DNA of 6,027 nt from Nitrospiraceae bacterium (GTDB lineage Bacteria; Nitrospirota; Thermodesulfovibrionia; Thermodesulfovibrionales; UBA1546), in NCBI GenBank assembly GCA_003535475.1, contig DOHC01000231.1:1-6027 (forward strand), in the 5' to 3' direction. A model generated the notes under the pieces. It was not told the DNA's origin. It searched no databases and saw nothing but the letters and a program-made list of their open reading frames with translations. The translations under genes were made by a program, and so were the position numbers. Positions 1-4,769 of this stretch are shown piece after piece (position 1 is the stretch's first letter; each line of letters opens with the position of its first letter).

Positions 1-61
1 CAGGGCTTAGACCTGATGCAATGACAACAAATGCACACAATATCCGAAAGATGCATTTCAT
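1..61 (-). CDS. Partial gene, start of an exported protein (5' end only)
   Basis: Reading leftward, an ATG at 61-59 overlaps the TAA stop of the upstream gene (TAATG), and the frame stays open to the window edge for 20 codons. The visible peptide begins MKCIFRILCAFVVIASG: a positive N-terminus followed by a hydrophobic core, i.e. the start of a signal peptide. An AAAGG Shine-Dalgarno-like stretch lies about 9 bases upstream inside the end of the preceding gene, and the stop/start overlap suggests translational coupling. Every gene upstream in this leftward run also encodes an exported product, which supports a real gene. Function cannot be inferred because the mature part lies outside the window. 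Confidence 0.6.
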   Translation of the reverse strand, partial: MKCIFRILCAFVVIASGLSP

Positions 62-612
62 TAATAATACCTTTGCGATGCCATTGCTGTTTTTATTACA
101 ATCCATTTGCCCTCCTTTCTCTCAAGAAAGACAAAGTTGCCTTCTTCGTAAAATGCTTCTTGCGGACCGATAATCTGATACCTTATAAAAATCAATGCCT
201 GATTTTTTTCTTTATTGAAACCTGCCCTCGATATTTTTATGCCTTCCTTGCCGCTGCCCGGAAGAACCGGATACGATTCATCAATGAAATATCTCTTTTT
301 AGAGAATCTTTTTTCAAGCTCATATGATCTGCTGTTTTTCTCATTAAAGTCTTCAGCCAGATAGTTGTCAACCTGCACGCCTGACTGAGTCAAATGCTTA
401 ATGGCGGCATTATCCAATCTCTTTTCGGAAATAGTCATTTTCTCAAATGATATAAAAGCATCATATTTATCAAGAACCGCATTAAAAATTTCATATTCAT
501 CAGGCTCAATCATATCAAGCCCTGAAGCTTTCAGCGGTTCAGCAGAAGCTATATTCAAACTTAAGAAAATAGCCGCAGAGATTAAAATTACCAAATGCAA
601 TCTGTGTATCAT
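61..612 (-). CDS. Secreted protein of unknown function, possibly NTF2-like
   Basis: This 183-residue protein has a clear Sec signal peptide: a short basic start (MIHR), a hydrophobic stretch at residues 7-21, and an A-S-A cleavage site at 22-24, leaving a mature protein of about 159 residues with no cysteine. The C-terminal half carries the pattern SRAGFNKEKNQALIFIRY, then an acidic/Gly turn and FLERKEGKWIVIK. By family memory this resembles the strand-rich C-terminus of small NTF2-like secreted proteins found in many environmental bacteria; that link is inference and no enzymatic residue stands out. The start is well supported: GGAGGTG lies five bases upstream of the ATG. It sits 140 bases downstream of the frameshifted lipoprotein gene and overlaps the next gene by one base, so it is probably part of a leftward operon of exported proteins. 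Confidence 0.8.
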   Translation of the reverse strand: MIHRLHLVILISAAIFLSLNIASAEPLKASGLDMIEPDEYEIFNAVLDKYDAFISFEKMTISEKRLDNAAIKHLTQSGVQVDNYLAEDFNEKNSRSYELEKRFSKKRYFIDESYPVLPGSGKEGIKISRAGFNKEKNQALIFIRYQIIGPQEAFYEEGNFVFLERKEGKWIVIKTAMASQRYY

Positions 613-752
613 TTTACACCTCCAGTTACTGCTTTAGCCATTTGTCCTTTTTCCCTCCATGCTTGCCCGCAAGGCAATAAATTCACTTCCTTTATTTTTA
701 TCATAGAAAACCAAAAACCCTGATTATGTTTATAAAAACTGCCGTACATTGC

Positions 753-1291
753 CTATTTTGAAACAGGCTCAAGGTCAAGTGTTTTGTTGCCATTCTTATC
801 AACAGAAACTGAGTAAGTGCGGTTCTTCTGGCGTTCAAACCTCGGATTAGGCATAATCGCCTTACCATCGTCTGTGATAACAAATGTTTCTCTCGCGAAT
901 TTGTTCCCCATGTCTATTTCTACTAAATATTCCACATTTTTTGTAATTCAACGGGTACTTCTGTCGATGAAAACTTTTCAAACTTCTGTCCGTATCTTAT
1001 CTGTTGCAACTTCAGATATTTTCTTTTCTTAACCTCGGTTTTCATATCATAACCAAGCAACCACATCACCTTCATATTCTTCCGCTCCCACTTATCCATT
1101 CCTGTCTTATTTTTGTCAATAAAAGCGCTTACTCTCAGGAAGGCAATCTCATGCTCTTCTTCCAGCACAAAAAACAATTCATCGTCTACCATTACCACAT
1201 CAACCGGAACCAGAGCTCTGCAGGAATATAGACTTATGATGAAAATCATCAGAAGCGCTATTTTTATGGAATATTTCAATACCTCTTTCAT
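753..1291 (-). pseudogene. Lipoprotein gene split by a one-base frameshift
   Basis: The first frame (1291-923) encodes 122 residues. It has a lipoprotein signal peptide: a basic N-terminus, a hydrophobic segment at residues 11-21, and lipobox LYSC with Cys24 as the lipidation site. It ends abruptly in ...VELQKMWNI. The second frame (935-753) continues without a gap as VEYLVEIDMGNKF...DDGKAI...LDLEPVSK. The join falls in a run of six A on the coding strand (937-942). One extra A, or a -1 slip, gives ...ELQK-N-VEYLVEI and a continuous protein of 179 residues. The restored pattern (IRYGQ..., PVELQKNVEYLVEI, ITDDGKAI) reads as one beta-rich domain. An AAAGGTG ribosome site sits five bases before the ATG. 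Product function is unknown. The break could be a true mutation, a sequencing or assembly error in the homopolymer, or a slippage site; the sequence alone cannot decide. Confidence 0.75.
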
Positions 1292-1307
1292 TAAGACACC
1301 TTTTTAT

Positions 1308-1439
1308 TTATTTGCATATTTCACTAACTATCTCCAGCTCCACAAAAATCTCCGGCTTTTCAGAGGCTGTTGAAACGCATGGAAGGATAAAAATGATTAA
1401 GAGAATAAAAATTTTAATCCGAAGGATAATCTGTTTCAT
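1308..1439 (-). CDS. Small exported peptide or truncated exported protein (43 aa)
   Basis: A 43-codon ORF runs from ATG 1439-1437 to TAA 1310-1308, directly behind an excellent Shine-Dalgarno (GGGGGAGG ending one base before the ATG, so the effective pairing may use its left part). The product starts MKQIILRIK, has a strongly hydrophobic core at about residues 10-19, and a plausible signal peptidase site after S-T-A (residues 23-25). That leaves only about 18 mature residues (SEKPEIFVELEIVSEICK) with a single cysteine near the C-terminus. It ends 16 bases before the lipoprotein start and is the first gene after the leftward promoter. The tail resembles the first strand of a beta-sandwich domain, so this may be the remnant of a longer protein. 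It could also be a genuine short secreted peptide or a leader peptide. No function is recognised. Confidence 0.55.
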   Translation of the reverse strand: MKQIILRIKIFILLIIFILPCVSTASEKPEIFVELEIVSEICK

Positions 1440-1497
1440 ACCTCCCCCTTTTTGCATTGACAGTTTTAAAGGTCTCTGCTATCTGGCCTGTAATTTC

Positions 1498-1590
1498 GTC
1501 ATTGCGGCTTGTCCGCAATCCTTCTTCAGGACGATTCCGAACAAGTCGGAATGACAGTCAAGAAAGATTCCCGCCTGCGCGGGAATGACA
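1498..1590. repeat. Cluster of three short palindromes (REP-like repeat fragment)
   Basis: Three perfect stems follow each other: ATTGCGG-cttgt-CCGCAAT (1501-1519), ATTCCGA-acaag-TCGGAAT (1534-1552) and ATTCCCGC-ctgc-GCGGGAAT (1567-1586). The second and third are each followed by GACAG (AATGACAG), while the first is preceded by GTC (GTCATT), so 1498-1555 forms a larger imperfect inverted repeat with GTCATT/AATGAC ends. The shared ends, conserved CTTGT/ACAAG loops and GC-rich stems in an AT-rich spacer are typical of dispersed intergenic palindromes in environmental bacterial genomes. The cluster lies inside the predicted leader of the leftward operon. The third stem, read leftward, is followed by CTTTCTT, a weak T-rich tail, so some attenuation is possible but unproven. 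Confidence 0.7.
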
Positions 1591-1616
1591 GAATTAGCTG
1601 TTTTTCATGCTCTCAA

Positions 1617-1643
1617 ATTATATCAGCGAATCATTAATGTCAA
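1617..1643 (-). promoter_or_regulatory. Leftward sigma-70 promoter for the exported-protein operon
   Basis: On the minus strand there is a perfect -35 TTGACA (1643-1638) and a perfect -10 TATAAT (1622-1617) preceded by TG one base upstream (extended -10). The spacer is 15 bases, shorter than the optimal 17, which the extended -10 could offset. Transcription would begin near 1610, giving a leader of about 170 bases before the 43-residue ORF that includes the three hairpins. Confidence 0.6.
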
Positions 1644-1662
1644 GGTAATTTTCACATATCAC

Positions 1663-1692
1663 TTTACAGCATCTGACCCAAAATCGTATAAT
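1663..1692 (+). promoter_or_regulatory. Rightward sigma-70 promoter for etfB
   Basis: TTTACA (1663-1668, one mismatch to the -35 consensus) and TATAAT (1687-1692, perfect -10) are separated by 18 bases. The predicted start near 1698 leaves a leader of about 45 bases with GGAG at 1727-1730, 13 bases before the etfB ATG, a somewhat long spacing. The two -35 boxes of this and the leftward promoter are only 19 bases apart, so the polymerases would compete or share an activator site. Confidence 0.65.
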
Positions 1693-1743
1693 TAACATCC
1701 GTATCGTCTGTTATTAAAATAATCTTGGAGAAATTAAATAACG

Positions 1744-2526
1744 ATGAACATTGTAGTCTGTATAAAACAGGTTCCTGACTCTGCAGAGGTAAGGATCAAC
1801 CCTGAGACCAACACCCTCATCCGGGACGGCGTGCCTACCATAATAAACCCGTATGACATGCACGCAATCGAGGCAGGCCTGCAGATAAAGGAAATGACAA
1901 AAGGCAAGGTTACGGTAATAACAATGGGGCCTCCGCAGGCAGAGTCCGCCCTGAGAGAGGCTATATCAATGGGCTCTGATGATGCAGTGCTTTTGAGCGA
2001 CAGGGCGTTTGCAGGCGCTGATACATGGGCTACTGCTTTTACAATCTCCAAGGCAATAGCAAAAATCGGAGCAGACATAATAATCTGCGGCAAACAGGCA
2101 ATCGACGGTGACACCGCCCAGGTAGGCCCGGAGATGGCAGAGTTTCTGGATATACCTCATATCGCATATATAAGAAAGATTGAGGATATAAAACCTGATT
2201 CAATAAAAGTTCAGCGCATGATGGATGAAGGGTACGATATAGTGGAGTCATCATTGCCTGTGCTTCTGACAGTGGTAAAGGAACTGAACCAGCCGCGGCT
2301 TCCATCCTTAAAGGGCAAAATGTCGGCAAAAAAAGCGGAGATAAAAAAACTCGGGGATAAAGAGCTTGAGATTGATGAGAAAGATACAGGGCTTAAAGGC
2401 TCTCCGACTCAGGTCAAGAACATATTCGCTCCAGAGGCAAGAAGTGAAAGGAAAATACTTGCAGGGAATATTGAAGAACAGGTTAATCAACTTGCAGAGG
2501 AGTTAAAGCAACTGAAATGCCTATAA
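1744..2526 (+). CDS. etfB: Electron-transfer flavoprotein beta subunit, bifurcating-like
   Basis: This 260-residue protein is the nucleotide-binding beta subunit of an Etf, a cytoplasmic heterodimer that passes electrons between flavin dehydrogenases and other carriers. Visible family features are the N-terminal VVCIKQVPDS, NPYDMHAIEAGLQIKE (35-50), VITMGPPQA (58-66), LLSDRAFAGADTWATA (83-98), the strongly conserved GKQAIDGDTAQVGPE (116-130) that contacts the nucleotide, the recognition loop NQPRLPSLKGKMSAKK (182-197), and GLKGSPTQVKNIF (216-228). The VTMGP and DRAFAGADT patterns resemble the beta subunits of electron-bifurcating Etfs (CarD, LctB and acyl-CoA dehydrogenase types), in which AMP is replaced by a second FAD. 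That assignment is inference from motif memory. Length is normal for the family. The promoter at 1663-1692 serves it, and its 3' end overlaps the alpha subunit gene by 10 bases, consistent with coupled synthesis of the two subunits. Confidence 0.95.
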   Translation: MNIVVCIKQVPDSAEVRINPETNTLIRDGVPTIINPYDMHAIEAGLQIKEMTKGKVTVITMGPPQAESALREAISMGSDDAVLLSDRAFAGADTWATAFTISKAIAKIGADIIICGKQAIDGDTAQVGPEMAEFLDIPHIAYIRKIEDIKPDSIKVQRMMDEGYDIVESSLPVLLTVVKELNQPRLPSLKGKMSAKKAEIKKLGDKELEIDEKDTGLKGSPTQVKNIFAPEARSERKILAGNIEEQVNQLAEELKQLKCL

Positions 2527-3710
2527 TCGTTGATAGAGACAAATGCACAGGCTGCGAGACATGCATAAGCGTATGTCCTTTTGATGCTATAAAGATAAGA
2601 GATGACGGCAAGGCATTTATAAATGAATACTGCCAGGCTTGTATGGCATGTCTGAGCGCATGCCCTGAAGGCGCGATTATTGAGATAAAAGAAGAAGGCG
2701 CGCCTATCAGCTATCAGCCGTCAGACTACAAAGGTGTCTGGGTTTTTGCAGAGCAGAGGGAAGGCAGCATCGCCCATGTCTCGCTTGAACTGCTTGGCGC
2801 AGGAAGAAAACTTGCCGATGAACTTAAGACAGAACTGTCTGCTGTCCTGTTCGGAGCAACTGAAAAAGATGCAAATGAACTCATAAAATGGGAGGCTGAT
2901 AAGGTATATCACTCAGGCAATGCTATATTTGAAAAATTTAATGATGAACCATACTCAAGGCTGCTCGTTAACCTTATCAAAGAACATAAACCCTCCATAG
3001 TCCTTGCCGGAGCTACACCAATAGGGCGTTCGTTCATTCCAAGGGTAGCGGCAAGGCTGAGGACAGGGCTTACCGCAGACTGCACATCTCTTGCGATTGA
3101 TAAGGATACAGGAAATCTCTTACAGGTGCGTCCTGCATTCGGCGGAAATATCATGGCAACAATATTATGCCCGAATCATCGTCCACAGATCGCAACAGTA
3201 AGACCTCGGGTAATGAAAAGGGGTGAATACAATCCTGAAAAAAGAGGTGAGATTGTCCCTGTGAACACAGGAAATCTAACCAGCAGAACAAGGGTTATAG
3301 AAACGATAAAAGAGGCTTCTGGGTGCAAGGTAAATCTTCAGGAGGCGGATATAATCGTTGCAGGCGGAAGAGGACTTGGTGATGTAAAGGGATTTAATCT
3401 ACTTTTTGAGCTTGCAGAGGTGCTCGGAGGCACTGTTGGCGCCTCAAGGGCAGCGGTGGACGAGGGCTGGATACAGTACAGCCATCAGGTAGGACAGACA
3501 GGCAAAACAGTCTGCCCTAAGATATACATAGCATGTGGAATATCAGGAGCAGTCCAGCATCTTGTGGGCATGCAGTCATCGGATATAATCATTGCAATAA
3601 ATAAAAATCCTGAGGCTCCGATATTCAATGTTGCGACTTACGGAATAGTCGGCGACCTCTATGAAGCGCTTCCATTGCTGATAAAAAAACTGAAAGAGGC
3701 TAAAGGATGA
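2517..3710 (+). CDS. etfA: Etf alpha subunit with N-terminal ferredoxin domain
   Basis: This 397-residue protein is about 65-70 residues longer than a classical EtfA because of an N-terminal ferredoxin domain. It has two complete [4Fe-4S] motifs: C10-x2-C13-x2-C16-x3-C20-P and C39-x2-C42-x2-C45-x3-C49-P. After a linker, residues 72-200 form the Etf N-terminal fold. The C-terminal FAD domain is intact: RPAFGGN (205-211), GGRGLGD (283-289), GASRAAVDEGW (308-318), QVGQTGK (324-330), GISGAVQH (341-348) and INKNPEAPIF (361-370). The usual ADYG near the end reads ATYG (373-376). Such ferredoxin-fused alpha subunits are known from CarE of caffeyl-CoA reductase and from lactate dehydrogenase/Etf complexes of anaerobes, where they support flavin-based electron bifurcation or confurcation with ferredoxin. 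Whether this one bifurcates is inference. AGAGGAG lies 14 bases before the ATG, inside etfB. No partner dehydrogenase is in the window. Confidence 0.95.
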   Translation: MPIIVDRDKCTGCETCISVCPFDAIKIRDDGKAFINEYCQACMACLSACPEGAIIEIKEEGAPISYQPSDYKGVWVFAEQREGSIAHVSLELLGAGRKLADELKTELSAVLFGATEKDANELIKWEADKVYHSGNAIFEKFNDEPYSRLLVNLIKEHKPSIVLAGATPIGRSFIPRVAARLRTGLTADCTSLAIDKDTGNLLQVRPAFGGNIMATILCPNHRPQIATVRPRVMKRGEYNPEKRGEIVPVNTGNLTSRTRVIETIKEASGCKVNLQEADIIVAGGRGLGDVKGFNLLFELAEVLGGTVGASRAAVDEGWIQYSHQVGQTGKTVCPKIYIACGISGAVQHLVGMQSSDIIIAINKNPEAPIFNVATYGIVGDLYEALPLLIKKLKEAKG

Positions 3711-3711
3711 G

Positions 3712-3742
3712 GTTAAAAGTTAAAAGTTTAAAGTTTAAAGTT
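3712..3742 (+). repeat. Heptamer tandem repeat, GTTAAAA/GTTTAAA type
   Basis: Immediately after the etfA stop come GTTAAAA (3712-3718), GTTAAAA (3719-3725), GTTTAAA (3726-3732) and GTTTAAA (3733-3739), ending in GTT. The period is exactly seven with only one position varying. The tract is not a hairpin terminator and encodes nothing. It is paired, 22 bases later, with a second and unrelated heptamer tract. Confidence 0.9.
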
Positions 3743-3751
3743 GGAACAGAA

Positions 3752-3779
3752 TTGACAGGTCTTTTCTACTGTCTACTGT
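3752..3779 (+). promoter_or_regulatory. Possible weak promoter for fabD
   Basis: TTGACA at 3752-3757 is a perfect -35 match, but the best -10 at 16 bases is TACTGT (3774-3779), a 3 of 6 match supplied by the heptamer repeat itself. Each heptamer contributes another TACTGT, so the position of any -10 is ambiguous. fabD may instead simply be read from the etf promoter. Confidence 0.25.
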
Positions 3780-3798
3780 CTACTGTCTACCGTCTACT
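3765..3798 (+). repeat. Heptamer tandem repeat, TCTACTG type, abutting the fabD start
   Basis: Three exact TCTACTG copies (3765-3785), one TCTACCG (3786-3792) and a partial TCTACT (3793-3798) run directly into the fabD ATG at 3799. The tract occupies the place where a ribosome-binding site would be and contains no purine-rich Shine-Dalgarno sequence. Its seven-base period makes it prone to copy-number change by slippage. Confidence 0.9.
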
Positions 3799-4743
3799 AT
3801 GAAACTCGCCTTTGTATTTCCAGGACAGGGCTCGCAGCATGTAGGCATGGGAAAAAACCTATGTGAAAATTTTGATGAAGTAAAAACACTTTATAAAGAA
3901 GCCTCGGATGCTCTGGGCTATGATGCAGCTGATTTAAGTTTTAACGGCCCTGCTGAAGAGCTTAACAAGACTCATAGAACCCAGCCATGTCTTCTTGCAG
4001 CGAGCATGGCAGCATACACAGTTCTGAAAGCAAAAGAATTAAAACCATCTGCACTTGCAGGCCACAGCCTCGGCGAATACTCAGCGCTTGTTGCATCATC
4101 GGTTTTTTCATTCAGAGATGCAGTAAAACTCACAGAGAAACGCGGGCAGTTGATGCAGCAGGCAGTTCCTGAAGGCAAAGGACTCGTGGCTGCTATCATT
4201 GGGCTGGATAAGGATAAAGTCAAAGAGATATGCTCTTCTGTGCGCTCAGGTTATGCTGCGCCTGCCAATTATAACTGCCCCGGACAGATAGTAATATCAG
4301 GCGAGAAAGAAGCAATTGAAGAGGCAATGAAGCTTGCGAAGGATGCAGGTGCCAAAAGGGCAATACCACTTGCAGTAAGCGCCCCTTCACACTGCGCCCT
4401 GATGGAAAATGCTTCCAGAGCGCTCTCTGAATTTTTATCCATTGAAAATACAAAGATGAATGCCCCCTCTATTCCCATTGTAAGCAATGCAGATGCAATA
4501 TTTCTGGACTCTGTTGACAGCATAAAGGCGTCGCTTGTAAAACAACTCAGCAATCCTGTTTTATGGGAAGACTCCATAAGGATAATTTTCCGATCCGGGA
4601 TTAAGGTGTTTATTGAGGCAGGCCCCGGCAAAGTCCTTTCTGGATTGATTAAAAGGATAGAGCCTGAGGCAGTAACCTTTAATGTGGAAGACATGGAAAG
4701 CCTGGAAAAAACAGTTGCAGGACTTAAAGAGATTAGAGAATAG
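3799..4743 (+). CDS. fabD: Malonyl-CoA:acyl-carrier-protein transacylase
   Basis: This 314-residue enzyme moves the malonyl group from CoA to acyl carrier protein, supplying the extender unit for type II fatty acid synthesis in the cytoplasm. The sequence shows the full catalytic set: FPGQGSQ at 7-13 with Gln10 (oxyanion hole), the nucleophile elbow GHSLG at 88-92 with Ser90, Arg115 in EKRGQLM (binds the malonyl carboxylate), NYNCPGQIVISG at 158-168, and the catalytic His198 in SAPSHCALM. A C-terminal EAGPGKVLSGL follows. These match E. coli Ser92, Arg117 and His201, and the length is standard. The start is fixed by the conserved MKLAFVFPGQGSQ; no alternative ATG, GTG or TTG lies between it and the upstream in-frame stop at 3736-3738. 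No Shine-Dalgarno is present because a heptamer repeat occupies the leader. The usual fab neighbours (fabH, fabG, acpP, fabF) are absent here. Confidence 0.96.
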   Translation: MKLAFVFPGQGSQHVGMGKNLCENFDEVKTLYKEASDALGYDAADLSFNGPAEELNKTHRTQPCLLAASMAAYTVLKAKELKPSALAGHSLGEYSALVASSVFSFRDAVKLTEKRGQLMQQAVPEGKGLVAAIIGLDKDKVKEICSSVRSGYAAPANYNCPGQIVISGEKEAIEEAMKLAKDAGAKRAIPLAVSAPSHCALMENASRALSEFLSIENTKMNAPSIPIVSNADAIFLDSVDSIKASLVKQLSNPVLWEDSIRIIFRSGIKVFIEAGPGKVLSGLIKRIEPEAVTFNVEDMESLEKTVAGLKEIRE

Positions 4744-4758
4744 AATTCACGTTAAGTA

Positions 4759-4764
4759 TATAAT
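4759..4764 (+). promoter_or_regulatory. Candidate -10 box just before the transporter start
   Basis: A perfect TATAAT ends only five bases before the ATG at 4770, so a transcript from it would begin at or next to the start codon, i.e. be leaderless. There is no recognisable -35 box at 16-18 bases upstream, and no TG extension. The match may be chance in AT-rich DNA. Confidence 0.3.
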
Positions 4765-4769
4765 ATCCC

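Larger units (their letters stand above)
1440..1743. other. Divergent intergenic region with two promoters and hairpin repeats
   Basis: These 304 bases separate the leftward exported-protein genes from the rightward etf genes. They hold, from left to right, the ribosome site of the 43-residue ORF, a featureless stretch to about 1497, three short palindromes (1498-1590), a minus-strand promoter (1617-1643) and a plus-strand promoter (1663-1692) followed by the etfB leader. I see no convincing protein gene, tRNA or riboswitch architecture here; the rightward frame crossing the left part of this region lacks coding character. Confidence 0.7.

Noticed and set aside
31..327. Rightward 98-residue frame rich in Phe, Cys and Leu
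   Set aside because: It is antisense to the secreted protein at 612-61, has low-complexity hydrophobic content typical of a shadow frame, and has no ribosome site.
663..677. Stem-loop TTGCC-cgcaa-GGCAA as a terminator after the lipoprotein gene
   Set aside because: Only a five-base stem and no T-run on either side; it does not qualify as an intrinsic terminator.
609..704. Leftward 31-codon ORF ending in an ATGA overlap with the 183-residue secreted protein gene
   Set aside because: No Shine-Dalgarno precedes its ATG, the product has no recognisable feature, and its end coincides with the strong ribosome site of the next gene. The overlap could be chance.
701..883. Leftward 60-residue frame overlapping the second half of the lipoprotein
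   Set aside because: It lies out of frame with the well-supported lipoprotein continuation (935-753) and has no family-like pattern or ribosome site.
1113..1373. Rightward frames across the lipoprotein and 43-residue ORF
   Set aside because: They are antisense to genes with signal peptides and strong Shine-Dalgarno sites, and their Ser/Thr-rich translations look non-coding.
1498..1590. CRISPR repeat array
   Set aside because: The three palindromes differ in stem sequence, are only about 33 bases apart and have no identical direct repeats with uniform spacers.
3711..3798. Intrinsic terminator between etfA and fabD
   Set aside because: The spacer is tandem repeats with no GC-rich hairpin followed by T residues, so read-through is the simpler reading.
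4269..4694. Leftward 141-residue open frame inside fabD
   Set aside because: It is antisense to an intact fabD with all catalytic residues; long antisense frames are common here because of the codon use, and there is no start context.
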